Below, one piece after another: positions 53,554-61,810 of a stretch of 64,000 bases of DNA (position 1 is the stretch's first letter; every line of letters begins with the position of its first letter). Made by a program: the position numbers and the translations under genes. The stretch lies in the NCBI GenBank assembly GCA_934343915.1, contig CAKRIL010000015.1, positions 8,490 through 72,489 on the forward strand. The letters run 5' to 3'. Source of the stretch: an uncultured Lachnospiraceae bacterium. Lineage in GTDB: Bacteria > Bacillota > Clostridia > Lachnospirales > Lachnospiraceae. Under the pieces are notes generated by a model. That model was given only the letters and a program-made list of their open reading frames with translations. It ran no database searches and had not been told where the DNA came from.

Positions 53554-55398
53554 TTATGCCTCTGTATAATACTGTGCCTGTGCATTATACAGCTCGTAGT
53601 AGCTTCCGCGAAGCTTAAGAAGCTCATCATGCGTCCCGCTCTCGGTAATGCCGCCATGTTCGAGGACTACAATCTTGTCGCAGAAGCGGCAGCTGCTCAT
53701 ACGATGTGATATGTATATTGAGGTCTTATCACCCACAAGCTCATTGAAATTCTCATATATTTCCGCCTCCGCGAGCGGGTCAAGTGCCGCCGTCGGCTCA
53801 TCAAGTATGACAAACGGTGCATCCTTGTAAAGTGCTCTTGCGATAGCTGCCTTCTGTGCCTCACCGCCGGATAAGCTCTCACCATCGGCACTCTCATGGT
53901 CTATATAGGTGTGAACTCCGTCACGCATATGTGATACCCGCTCCGTAAGCCCGACCTTATCAAGCACATCCCTAACCTTTTTCTCATCAACCTTCTCCGA
54001 ACCCGCAATATTCTCATCAAGTGGAAAATTAAACAGCTTGAAATCCTGAAAAACCACAGCAAATATTCTCATGTACTCGTCGTAATCGTACTTTCCTATG
54101 TCAATTCCGTTGAGCGTAATCTGCCCCGAGGTCGGCTCATACATACGAAGGAGAAGCTTTACAAGCGTCGTCTTTCCGGCACCGTTCCTGCCTACGAGCG
54201 CAAGCTTTTCTCCGATTGTAAGCTTAAGATTGAGATTTTTTATTATAAGCTCATCCGTCCCCGGATAGGCGAACGACACGTTTTTGAACTCAAGCTCATA
54301 CTCGTTGTCATCGCGCTTCTCTGTCGGAAGTGTTCCGTCATAGTGCATATTCGGTCTGTTTATGAACTCCTCATAATATTTGAGATATTCATTGCTGTAC
54401 TCAATGCGTATTTTTTTGTCCAAAATATTTCTTATGCTGTCCATGAGCGTGATTATCGCACCCGCGTACATGAGAACGTCACCTACGGATACACTGCCGT
54501 AGACCGCTCTCATCGCAATATACGAATATATCACTCCCGCCAAAAGCTGTAATATGAATGCAAGCATACCGCGAAGCTTTCCGTTAGTCACAATCATCTT
54601 CACAATTTCAGGCGTTGTCCTTAACATTTCCTTGTTTCTTTTTATTACATAATCCGCAAGGTTATACATTCTGATGTCCTGCGCATTGTCCTCGATTTTC
54701 ATGACACTGTCCCAGTATGCAGCCTGAGCATTTATCCTGTAATTATCCTCCTGAACTTTAAGATAGAGTTCTCCAAGATACTCCGATACCTTGCGGCAGA
54801 CTATCAAAATTCCCGCAAATGCCGCCACAAGCACCGCCGTGCTCACCAAGAGCACAATGACGTTCTCTTTTCCGATGGCAGCCTTTGTGAGCATCACTCC
54901 GACAAAAATTACCGCAAATACCGCCTGCGAGACATAGATAAAAAAATCATAGATGTCCTGAAGCTGATAATATATTCCGCCGTTTGAGTTCTCGCTCTGC
55001 CTCACTCTCCTGAACGAGTCCAAGGTATCCTTCTTTTCAAGTTCCTCGTATTCAAGTGCGAACGCTTTTTTTACCGTTCTTTTCCTGGTTTCAACCTCAC
55101 TCGGGCGGCTGTAAAAATCAAATACCTGTCTTGAGAGCCTCGATGTAAGCGTGATGGCAAGAACAATCAGAACAAGTCTCACTACATATTTTTCCGCCAA
55201 ATCATAGTTATTTATAAGAAGCGAGTCAATTATTCCCGCATACAAAAAGCTGTTGACGTATGCCACCGCTGCCGATCCCACGGTTCCTGCGACCAGCACA
55301 ACCTTCATAAGCGGAAAGCCCTCCGACTGAAACATGCAGTAATTCCACATAGCCTTTAAGTTCATTCTCTCCGCTTTATTCCCTGATTTTCTGCTCAT
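53554..55398 (-). CDS. ABC exporter half-transporter (permease-ATPase)
   Basis: A 614-residue type IV ABC half-transporter: six TM helices to about residue 335, then the ATPase with Walker A LVGRNGAGKTTLVK, Q-loop VVFQDFKLF, signature LSGGEAQKAAIA, Walker B FVILDEPTAALDP and H-loop ISHRMSS. The start shares ATGA with the stop of the other half-transporter gene, so the products probably form a heterodimer. The substrate may be a drug, peptide or lipid. Its position after a LytTR/GHKL two-component pair fits peptide or bacteriocin-type export or resistance. Confidence 0.9.
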   Translation of the reverse strand: MSRKSGNKAERMNLKAMWNYCMFQSEGFPLMKVVLVAGTVGSAAVAYVNSFLYAGIIDSLLINNYDLAEKYVVRLVLIVLAITLTSRLSRQVFDFYSRPSEVETRKRTVKKAFALEYEELEKKDTLDSFRRVRQSENSNGGIYYQLQDIYDFFIYVSQAVFAVIFVGVMLTKAAIGKENVIVLLVSTAVLVAAFAGILIVCRKVSEYLGELYLKVQEDNYRINAQAAYWDSVMKIEDNAQDIRMYNLADYVIKRNKEMLRTTPEIVKMIVTNGKLRGMLAFILQLLAGVIYSYIAMRAVYGSVSVGDVLMYAGAIITLMDSIRNILDKKIRIEYSNEYLKYYEEFINRPNMHYDGTLPTEKRDDNEYELEFKNVSFAYPGTDELIIKNLNLKLTIGEKLALVGRNGAGKTTLVKLLLRMYEPTSGQITLNGIDIGKYDYDEYMRIFAVVFQDFKLFNFPLDENIAGSEKVDEKKVRDVLDKVGLTERVSHMRDGVHTYIDHESADGESLSGGEAQKAAIARALYKDAPFVILDEPTAALDPLAEAEIYENFNELVGDKTSIYISHRMSSCRFCDKIVVLEHGGITESGTHDELLKLRGSYYELYNAQAQYYTEA

Positions 55399-57233
55399 CT
55401 GTCCGCACCTCCGTTCTTCTCCTCATCGTGATAGTATCTGCTCTGCACTTCAAAGAGTTCTGCATAAATACCGTCTGCACGCATCAGCTCCTCATGCGTT
55501 CCCTGCTCCTTAATGGTGCCGTTTTCAAGCAGAATAATATTGTCACAAAATCTTGTCGACGCAAGACGATGTGATATGAAAAGCATGCTTTTTTCCCTGA
55601 GCGTGGTATTGTAGGTTTCATACACTTCATTCTCGGCTATCGCATCAAGTGCCGCCGTAGGCTCATCGAGCAGAACAAGCTTCGGATTTCTGTAAAGCAC
55701 CCTCGCAAGAAAAAGCTTTTGGTACTCTCCGCCGGACAGCTTTATTCCGTTCTCCGAAATATCCTTTCCCAGATAGGTTCTGCTTCCGCCCTTCAGCGAG
55801 GACACCTTATCACCAAGCCCCGCCTGTCTTATCACACTGTCAACTATCTCATAATCAACATCTTCGCTCAGCGCAATGTTGTCTGCGATTGTACATGAAA
55901 GTGCAAGCGGCTTCTGCGAGATGGCTGCAAGCTGTCGATTGTACGCTACAAGGTTAAGCTTTCTTGTGTCAACCCCGTTTATGTATACGGTTCCCTCCGT
56001 CGGGATATAGAGACCTGCCATCAGCTTTGCAATTGTTGATTTTCCGGCACCATTAAGCCCTACAAGCGCGATATGCTCACCGTTTTTAATCCTAAACGAT
56101 ACGTTGTTCAATACATTCTTTTCTGAACCGTGGTATCTGTAGCAGACATGGTCAAATATAACCTCTATACTGTCAAATCCATTATCCGGTATGATACCCT
56201 CGTCTTCCATTCCCTTTTTAAGCTCCAGTGCCTCCCTGTAGTTGTCGACCTTGTGGCTGTTAAGTCTCATGTCAGAATATGTCTTTGCAATCTGTGATAT
56301 CCACGCGGCAAAACCGCCCACCAGCCCGAGATAGAACACGAACTCGCCTATCTGCATGCCATGTCTTAACCTGTCTATGAGATAAATGTAACACACAAGG
56401 TCGCGCCCTGCCGCAGCAGCCGTGTCAATAACATCAGCAGCAATTCTCGCCGCATAGTATTTTCTCATTATTCTTTTATTGTCCTTAATCACCTTGTCGT
56501 ACTTTCCCACAATCCAGTCCGACAGACCGAACACTCTTATATCCTTTCCCCCTGCCGTATCCTCGGCGAGATAGTCTATATATCTCTCAACGCGGTTATT
56601 CCTTGCAGCCCTCTCCTCCGTCTTTATATTCACTATATTGGAGAGCTCCGATACAAGTGCACTGATTACGGGCATTCCCACCAGCATGAGCATCAGTCGT
56701 ATATCAATCCTGCCTACAATGAGCGCATATACGATCAACCCGAGTACATTTGTCGCAAAGGTCTGAAGATTTCTTATTATGCCCTCCGTGCCGCTAAAAT
56801 CTCCTGAGACCGCATCGCTTCCCTTTCCAAGCACATTTCTGACATCATCATTTTCATAATCCTCAAGCGATATGTCCAGATACTTTCTGTTGATTTCAAA
56901 CAGGTAATATTGAACCCTGATGAATCCCGGTATGTTGGAACTTAATTTCTGTATGAATGTATACAGCCATGCCGTAAGTCCGTACACGGCAAAAATGCTC
57001 ATCGTCGTTCCGACTATGACAGGCAGCGACATTCCGCCGCCAAGCATTGACACCACAGCCGAGCCTGCAGCCGACGCAAATATCGGCATGATAACAACTG
57101 TAACCGACTCCAGAACCATCACAAGCGGATACGCCGGATGCTCTTTGAATATTTCTGCAAGCAGGAAAACAAGATTCCCGGATATGCTGTGTCTCTTTTT
57201 TCGTTTCTTTGTTGTTTCAGTATTTTTATCCAT
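55395..57233 (-). CDS. ABC exporter half-transporter (permease-ATPase), partner
   Basis: A 612-residue half-transporter. Six TM helices are followed by an ATPase with Walker A ALVGLNGAGKSTIAK, Q-loop AAISQKPLAL, signature LSGGEYQKLFLA, Walker B LVLLDEPTAALDA and H-loop ISHRLAS. Both ATP sites of the pair look intact. The start at 57233 is supported by AGGAG seven bases upstream; the longer frame to 57266 runs back toward the terminator. It lies just after the terminator of the histidine-kinase gene, so its transcription either reads through or begins in the 60-base gap. Confidence 0.9.
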   Translation of the reverse strand: MDKNTETTKKRKKRHSISGNLVFLLAEIFKEHPAYPLVMVLESVTVVIMPIFASAAGSAVVSMLGGGMSLPVIVGTTMSIFAVYGLTAWLYTFIQKLSSNIPGFIRVQYYLFEINRKYLDISLEDYENDDVRNVLGKGSDAVSGDFSGTEGIIRNLQTFATNVLGLIVYALIVGRIDIRLMLMLVGMPVISALVSELSNIVNIKTEERAARNNRVERYIDYLAEDTAGGKDIRVFGLSDWIVGKYDKVIKDNKRIMRKYYAARIAADVIDTAAAAGRDLVCYIYLIDRLRHGMQIGEFVFYLGLVGGFAAWISQIAKTYSDMRLNSHKVDNYREALELKKGMEDEGIIPDNGFDSIEVIFDHVCYRYHGSEKNVLNNVSFRIKNGEHIALVGLNGAGKSTIAKLMAGLYIPTEGTVYINGVDTRKLNLVAYNRQLAAISQKPLALSCTIADNIALSEDVDYEIVDSVIRQAGLGDKVSSLKGGSRTYLGKDISENGIKLSGGEYQKLFLARVLYRNPKLVLLDEPTAALDAIAENEVYETYNTTLREKSMLFISHRLASTRFCDNIILLENGTIKEQGTHEELMRADGIYAELFEVQSRYYHDEEKNGGADR

Positions 57234-57292
57234 AGCGTTTCTCCTAATCAGCTTTTCTGTCCACATAATATCAGCTGTTTTTCCACATAACC

Positions 57293-57323
57293 AAAAAATG
57301 CACGAACTGTAAAAATTCGTGCA
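57293..57323 (-). terminator. Terminator after the histidine kinase gene
   Basis: TGCACGAA pairs with TTCGTGCA around a nine-base loop, followed by six T residues on the minus strand, 13 bases after the kinase stop. It separates the two-component genes from the ABC pair. Confidence 0.85.
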
Positions 57324-57335
57324 TGAATTGCCATC

Positions 57336-58061
57336 CTACAACGGAAGCATTACCTCTGTGACAAACACTCCCGGCTCGTTCTTGCGGTTAATATAACCGT
57401 CATATTTCTCCACAATATTATTGATTCTTTTAAGTCCGTGTCCGTGGTCGCCACGCTTATTTGAAATATATTCCTCGTCAAGCTTGCGCACAACCTCATT
57501 CGTCGCATTCGTCACCGATATGTATAGCTGCTCCTTAAATGGTGCGATATACAGACGCAAAAACTGTTCCTCCATCGGGAGCTTTCTGCAGGACTCAACG
57601 GCATTGTCGATAAGATTCCCGATTAACACGCACAAATCAATGTCCGTGACCGTCAGGCTCTTCGGGATAACCGCCTTGTAATCGCACTTGATACCATTTT
57701 CAAGAGCAAGTGACACCTTGGCATTCAAAATGGCATCGACATTCAGATTGCCCGTGTCAAAAAGCAGACGAATATCGTCAAGGTCAACCTCAAGATTATC
57801 AAGATATTTTTTTGCCTCAGCTATATTGTCCTTAGCGAGATATGCCTTAATCGACTGCATGTGGTTGTGGTAGTCATGCCGCCAGCCGCGCATGGTCATG
57901 TATATGTTCTGAACCTCCTGCATCTCGTTGGACATAAGCTTATTCTGGTACTCGATAATTGTTCTCTCATAATGGCGCTTGGCAATGCGGCTCACAAAAA
58001 ATGTCATGAGCAGCACGAAAAGAGCTGCCGCCACTGTAACTGCAATAATGTATATGTTCAT
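57336..58061 (-). CDS. Sensor histidine kinase, GHKL (AgrC/SpaK-like) type
   Basis: A 241-residue kinase, very short in its sensor part: a single TM helix at about 3-24, a coiled linker, the phosphoacceptor box RGWRHDYHNHMQS (His62), N box LIGNLIDNAVESC and G box GDHGHGLKRINNIVEKYDG. With one helix and almost no outside domain it may sense membrane stress or rely on the neighbouring ABC transporter for sensing, as in peptide-resistance modules. AAGGA precedes the start. It follows the LytTR regulator gene by 23 bases. Confidence 0.9.
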   Translation of the reverse strand: MNIYIIAVTVAAALFVLLMTFFVSRIAKRHYERTIIEYQNKLMSNEMQEVQNIYMTMRGWRHDYHNHMQSIKAYLAKDNIAEAKKYLDNLEVDLDDIRLLFDTGNLNVDAILNAKVSLALENGIKCDYKAVIPKSLTVTDIDLCVLIGNLIDNAVESCRKLPMEEQFLRLYIAPFKEQLYISVTNATNEVVRKLDEEYISNKRGDHGHGLKRINNIVEKYDGYINRKNEPGVFVTEVMLPL

Positions 58062-58084
58062 GTGTTCCTTCTTTCCCGTTCCAG

Positions 58085-58885
58085 TCAGTGCTTCATATTG
58101 TGCCGTATGAATGCGCGGTTGAGCTCCTCATACATTCCACGGCTGACCGCAAGCTCCTGTCCGTCTTTGAGTCTGCACAGCTCCCTGCCTATCCGCGTGA
58201 CCTTATCAATATTGACCGCCGCACTTCGGTGGCATCTGTAAAAAATATTCAAGTTGCTTCCGGTCTTATCCGCACTGTCTGTGTTGCCATCCGCCCCGCG
58301 TGTGTTATCGCCCGCATTGAGCATTGCAAGCACGTCCTTAAAGCTATCCTTGACGGTGAACTCCCCGCTCTCACAGTGGATGGTTGTGTAATGCCCGTTC
58401 ACCTCAATATACAGAATTTCCGACTTATCCACCTTGCGGTTCTCCCCTGAGACCTCAAGTATGACGTACTCCGCCGTGTCCGCACCAAGCTGTGCATTAA
58501 CACGGTCAAGAAGCTCGTCAAGCTTTTCTGCCGTCACCGGCTTCATGATGTACCTGAATGCCTCGACCTCATAGCCTCTGAATACATACTCAGCATCCGA
58601 GGTTATGAACGCAAGCCTTACCTTCTTATCCGTGCTCCTTATCCTCTCGGCAAGCGAAAAGCCGTTCATGCCGCCCATAGATATGTCAAGCAGTATCAAG
58701 TCATATGCGAACAGTTCTGCCTCATCCGACTCGAACAGGAACTGTTCCGCACTTTTGTACAGCTCAACCTCGCATATGGTATTATGCCGCATCCCCCAAT
58801 CTTTAATTATATCCGACACATACTCCGCCTGTGCCGCCTCGTCCTCACAATATGCTATTCTCAATATTTTGTCCGTGCTTTCCAT
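58085..58885 (-). CDS. LytTR-family response regulator
   Basis: A 266-residue regulator: receiver domain with IAYCEDEAAQAEYV, phospho-Asp67 in LILLDISMGGMNG and the late Lys of RYIMKPV, then a LytTR DNA-binding domain from about residue 140 (EILYIEVNGHYTTIHCESGEFTVKDS, YRCHRSAAVNIDKVTRI). It is the cognate partner of the adjacent GHKL kinase. LytTR proteins bind paired short direct repeats; likely targets are the neighbouring ABC genes, though I could not identify a clear repeat pair. The ribosome site is weak. Confidence 0.92.
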   Translation of the reverse strand: MESTDKILRIAYCEDEAAQAEYVSDIIKDWGMRHNTICEVELYKSAEQFLFESDEAELFAYDLILLDISMGGMNGFSLAERIRSTDKKVRLAFITSDAEYVFRGYEVEAFRYIMKPVTAEKLDELLDRVNAQLGADTAEYVILEVSGENRKVDKSEILYIEVNGHYTTIHCESGEFTVKDSFKDVLAMLNAGDNTRGADGNTDSADKTGSNLNIFYRCHRSAAVNIDKVTRIGRELCRLKDGQELAVSRGMYEELNRAFIRHNMKH

Positions 58886-58910
58886 GTTATGTATTTCTCT
58901 GTATCCAACG

Positions 58911-59102
58911 CTATCTTACAATCCGCACATATCTCTTTAATTCATTGAGAAGGCATTCACACGCATCCTCCTCATCGTCAAAAGAGCCTATCTCCGACCT
59001 CTGTCCTCTTTCGCTGTAATATATCTCCCACCTGCCGTCAAAAAATCCTATACAGTATGCCTCGCTCGGCAGTCCGCCTCCAAGCCTTAGTAATTTCGTC
59101 TG
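58911..59102 (-). pseudogene. Truncated small gene, probable remnant
   Basis: A 63-codon frame on the minus strand with no ATG, GTG or TTG start: LGGGLPSEAYCIGFFDGRWE, then IYYSERGQRSEIGSFDDEED, then ACECLLNELKRYVRIVR and a stop. It strongly resembles a common small-protein type in Firmicutes with the pattern W-E-(I/V)-YYSERG...F..E.EAC..(F/L)L. Those proteins often sit near toxin or secretion loci as possible immunity factors. Here the first residues are missing or shifted out of frame: a TTG codon with LINRRNY lies in another frame just upstream. Most likely a 5'-truncated or frameshifted gene. Confidence 0.5.
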
Positions 59103-59117
59103 TTAATCAAGTTAATT

Positions 59118-59846
59118 TCACCGTTTAAAATCTCCATTCACCAAATCATAGTGTCTGTCTATCGCCTTTTCCGCCAACTCATAGTCCGCTGAAATTATTC
59201 CTTCGTATATATGCCGGTGGCACTCCATAAGCTCGGCCCGTACCGCCTCGTCGGCATTGTATATGACATGCTCGATAAATTCCTTGTACACCTGTGTCAC
59301 GGCATCCATGACCACCGCCATAAGGGCGTTGTCCGCGGCATTCACAAGCTCATTGTGAAAAGCATCATCCGCGGCTGCAAGCCTGTCAAGGCAGGCTGTT
59401 CTGTCTTTTTCGATACTTTTTGCCAGCTCCGCCTCCGCACACGCAATGTCGTCAAGGCAGGCTTTAAGCACAGCCTCATGCTCTGCATTGATTCTGTTTT
59501 TTATCACTGACCTGCACACGGTCTTTTCCATGCTACGTCTGAACTCACATATATCCCTTCGGGTTATACGCTTCAGTGCAAGCATCATGAGAATTATCTG
59601 CCCGATTGATTTGCCGGCGTCACCCGAGATGTAGTTGCCGGAGCCCTGTCTGCGCTCAATTATTCCCATGCCGTGCAGTATGCTGAGTGCCTCCCTTGTA
59701 GAGTTGCGCCCTATTCCGAGGCTCTGTGCGATTGCCCGCTCCGTTGGAAGCCTGCTTCCAGCCTCAAGCGTTCCATCGTTTATAAGCTCATATATATACC
59801 CGATGGCCTTGGTATACTCCTGCATACCATTTTCATCATCTAACAT
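59118..59846 (-). CDS. GntR-family (FadR/FCD subfamily) transcription regulator
   Basis: A 242-residue regulator: an N-terminal winged helix (GSRLPTERAIAQSLGIGRNS, TREALSILHGMGIIERRQGSG) and a C-terminal all-helical FCD domain with candidate metal-binding residues in DDAFHNELV and a late His pair (ECHRHIYEGI, DRHYDLVNG). FCD regulators such as PdhR and LldR sense small carboxylates, pyruvate or lactate. It lies just downstream of lrgAB and has its own promoter. The lrgA promoter carries two operators of the type this family binds, so it is the prime candidate regulator of lrgAB. Confidence 0.9.
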   Translation of the reverse strand: MLDDENGMQEYTKAIGYIYELINDGTLEAGSRLPTERAIAQSLGIGRNSTREALSILHGMGIIERRQGSGNYISGDAGKSIGQIILMMLALKRITRRDICEFRRSMEKTVCRSVIKNRINAEHEAVLKACLDDIACAEAELAKSIEKDRTACLDRLAAADDAFHNELVNAADNALMAVVMDAVTQVYKEFIEHVIYNADEAVRAELMECHRHIYEGIISADYELAEKAIDRHYDLVNGDFKR

Positions 59847-59923
59847 AAGTATTTATCTCCATATCAATTCATCATAAAATAATATTATGATATCAGGGGC
59901 AAAAGATATTTTTCCCTTATTTC

Positions 59924-59952
59924 ATATTATCAAAATATTGTTTTCAAGTCAA
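59924..59952 (-). promoter_or_regulatory. Promoter of the GntR/FCD regulator gene
   Basis: TTGACT, 17-base spacer, TAATAT on the minus strand, 78 bases before the start codon. No TGGT-N3-ACCA site is visible here, in contrast to the lrgA promoter. Confidence 0.55.
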
Positions 59953-59993
59953 AACAAAGCTGCTACCCAAACGCATCGTTCAAGTAACAGCTC
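59950..59993 (-). terminator. Terminator after lrgB
   Basis: AGCTGTTAC pairs with GTAGCAGCT (one mismatch) with a further TTGAAC/GTTTGG partial stem, ending TTTGTTTTGAC on the minus strand, about 20 bases after the lrgB stop. Confidence 0.6.
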
Positions 59994-60013
59994 CACTCTA
60001 AGCTTCCATCATT

Positions 60014-60706
60014 TTATATGAAATAGGAGAATATTGTCGCTCCAACTACCGTGAGCACTCCGGCAACCGCTATTGCAAGGCTGCTCATCGCGCCCTCAAC
60101 CTCTCCAAGCTCCATCGCCTTAGCCGTTCCGATGGCGTGTGATGCACTTCCAAGCGCAAGTCCCTTTGAGATAGGCTCTGTTATTCTGAAAAGCTTACAT
60201 ATAAGCTCCCCGAAAATATTGCCGATAACTCCGGTAACTATGATTACAGCAACCGTTATCGTCACATAGCCTCCGAGTTCATCAGACACTCCCATTCCGA
60301 TTGCCGTGGTAATTGACTTTGGAAGAAGCGTAACATACTCCTCATGTGTCAGTCCCATGAGCTTTGCGAGCACGAACACCGTCACGAGACTTGTTATAAC
60401 TCCCGACACAATTCCGAACATGACCGCCTTAAAGTTATCCTTAAGAAGCTGCCACTGCTCATACAAAGGTATTGCAAGACACACTGTTGCAGGTGTAAGA
60501 AACCAGCTTATATACGATGCTCCTTTGTTGTACACCTCGTAGTCGACATCTGCGACAACGAGAACAATTATTGTTGCTGCAATAGATATTAAAAGCGGAT
60601 TTAAAAATCCGAACTTAAATTTTTTCTTTAAAAAATATCCTGCTATGTATGCGAGGAGGCTTATCGTCACTCCCGCAAATAATGAATCCTCAATAAACTC
60701 CGTCAT
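60014..60706 (-). CDS. lrgB: LrgB-family membrane protein
   Basis: A 230-residue protein with about eight TM helices. Family blocks: FLTPATVCLAIPLYEQWQLL, TLLPKSITTAIGMGVSDELGG and GSASHAIGTAKAMELGEVEG near the C-terminus. LrgB proteins act with LrgA. They were first described as antiholin-like, and related pairs (PftAB of Bacillus subtilis) carry out facilitated pyruvate transport. It follows lrgA by 19 bases. The regulator type and operators here favour the pyruvate/carboxylate reading. Confidence 0.92.
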   Translation of the reverse strand: MTEFIEDSLFAGVTISLLAYIAGYFLKKKFKFGFLNPLLISIAATIIVLVVADVDYEVYNKGASYISWFLTPATVCLAIPLYEQWQLLKDNFKAVMFGIVSGVITSLVTVFVLAKLMGLTHEEYVTLLPKSITTAIGMGVSDELGGYVTITVAVIIVTGVIGNIFGELICKLFRITEPISKGLALGSASHAIGTAKAMELGEVEGAMSSLAIAVAGVLTVVGATIFSYFI

Positions 60707-60725
60707 TTTTATACCTCACTTATTC

Positions 60726-61136
60726 TCAGCTTCGTGCTTCCTGTACATTTTTCTCCTGTGCCTTTGCACCGGCTTTCTTCTCAGCACGTTTTCTGTCCTT
60801 TTTGATAATCCACTGCGAGCTTCTGCCCGCCACACCCATGACGGTTATTATTGTCACAACGGTTATTATGCTGACCGGAAGCAAAAGAGGCTTCAAAACA
60901 CTCCACGATGACATAAGTCCTACTCCTGCCGGTATAAACATAATCGGCATAATCTCAATCAAGAACTTGCCGACATCCTTAACCGCGTCAAGCTTTATGA
61001 AACCTGTCATAAGTCCGATAAACATAATCACCATTCCGTATATGCTCGCCGGAATCGGAAGCGGAAGAAGATACTTTAAGAGCTCACCGACGAAGGTGAT
61101 TCCTATAATTATTAAAAATTGATGCAGATATTTCAT
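60726..61136 (-). CDS. lrgA: LrgA/CidA-family membrane protein
   Basis: A 136-residue protein with four TM helices, starting MKYLHQFLIIIGITFVGELL, with the conserved LPLPIPASIYGMVIMF and FIPAGVGLMSSW blocks and a Lys/Arg-rich C-terminal tail. AAGGAAA seven bases upstream fixes the start at 61136. It is first gene of lrgAB, with a leader of about 340 bases that contains a copy of repeat family 1 and a further strong hairpin. Confidence 0.9.
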   Translation of the reverse strand: MKYLHQFLIIIGITFVGELLKYLLPLPIPASIYGMVIMFIGLMTGFIKLDAVKDVGKFLIEIMPIMFIPAGVGLMSSWSVLKPLLLPVSIITVVTIITVMGVAGRSSQWIIKKDRKRAEKKAGAKAQEKNVQEARS

Positions 61137-61220
61137 GATGCTGTTTCCTTTCGTAAGCCTTCGCAATCCGGGCTTTCGCCCTGCTTGCTCATTTCCTTTT
61201 ACTCCCTCAATAGGATTCCA

Positions 61221-61373
61221 GTGTCAAAACATGCGAATCTGATTTTTATGTGTATATCATGTTATGATTATGCATATCAGCTCCGTTGTACGAAGCAAGT
61301 TCTCCCAAAAGTCGTGATATGCATAATCATAACAGGATATACATATTTAAGTTGTGAACGCATGTTTTGACAC
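61221..61373 (+). repeat. Short-form copy H of repeat family 1, in the lrgAB leader
   Basis: Outer 15-bp perfect inverted ends GTGTCAAAACATGCG (61221-61235) and 61359-61373. These ends resemble those of copy A (CGTCAAAATATGCC). After 15 bases on each side comes a 29-base arm, TGTATATCATGTTATGATTA (61251-61270 and on to 61279), matched by 61315-61343 with one mismatch. The 35-base core (61280-61314) runs from GCTCCGTTGTACGA to CTCCCAAAAGTCG without the internal hairpin domain. The core is identical to copy I. Confidence 0.85.
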
Positions 61374-61376
61374 CTG

Positions 61377-61438
61377 AATCTCAATAGATAAACCGCTCCG
61401 CCTGCGAGCAGGCTCGCAGTTTATCTATTGGTGAGATT
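61377..61438. repeat. Hairpin in the lrgAB leader
   Basis: AATAGATAAAC (61383-61393) pairs perfectly with GTTTATCTATT (61419-61429), with outer AATCTC/GAGATT and an inner TGCGAG/CTCGCA stem. No T-run follows on either strand. It lies between the lrgA promoter and repeat copy H. Confidence 0.7.
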
Positions 61439-61449
61439 ATTGCAATAAA

Positions 61450-61478
61450 ATTGGTAGTACCAATTTGGTGCTACCAAT
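61450..61478 (-). promoter_or_regulatory. Tandem FadR/PdhR-type operators at the lrgA promoter
   Basis: Two abutting sites, ATTGGTAGTACCAA and TTTGGTGCTACCAAT, both fit TTGGT-N3-ACCAA, very close to the PdhR/LldR operator pattern of FCD regulators. They begin two bases after the -10 on the minus strand and cover the expected start site, so occupancy should repress. Confidence 0.75.
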
Positions 61479-61480
61479 GA

Positions 61481-61508
61481 ATTATACTCTCGTTATATGT
61501 TTTGTCAA
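61481..61508 (-). promoter_or_regulatory. Promoter of lrgAB
   Basis: Perfect TTGACA, 16-base spacer, perfect TATAAT on the minus strand. A second TTGACA lies seven bases further upstream. The start site should fall in the operator at 61450-61478, giving a leader of about 340 bases. Confidence 0.75.
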
Positions 61509-61533
61509 ATGTCAAATGTGACAAAATTTACCT

Positions 61534-61743
61534 TTATCTGAGGTCTTCTTCCGTCATAAATGTTCCGCTCAGCGAGGCATTTATCTCTGACACCTCACGA
61601 ATACCCTTGATGTAATCATCATAAATATCCCACAAGTCCATATCACAATCGTTAAGACCGTCATCATCAGGTATCCACTGCTTTATGAGGGCTATGCGCT
61701 CCTCCTTCGTGGTGTCTTTTATGAGAATGCTTTTATTCTCCAT
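61534..61743 (-). CDS. Small conserved acidic protein, unknown
   Basis: A 69-residue protein with MENKSILIKDTTKEERIALI then KQWIPDDDGLNDCDMDLWDI and YDDYIKGIREVSEINASL. It resembles a small Firmicute protein type with the same DxWDxYxDYIxGxRE pattern, sometimes mislabelled as PurH; no activity is known to me. GAGGAAAATACC precedes the ATG. It is a single gene between repeat copy I and the lrgAB promoter. Confidence 0.75.
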   Translation of the reverse strand: MENKSILIKDTTKEERIALIKQWIPDDDGLNDCDMDLWDIYDDYIKGIREVSEINASLSGTFMTEEDLR

Positions 61744-61810
61744 GGTATTTTCCTCTCATTTCTCACTTATCGGGGTCAAGCGGCAGAACATATTTTTACA
61801 CTTTTTATTC

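Noticed and set aside
61377..61438. The lrgAB-leader hairpin as a rho-independent terminator
   Set aside because: The stem is strong but neither strand has a T-run after it, and it lies between promoter and gene, so it is listed only as a hairpin.
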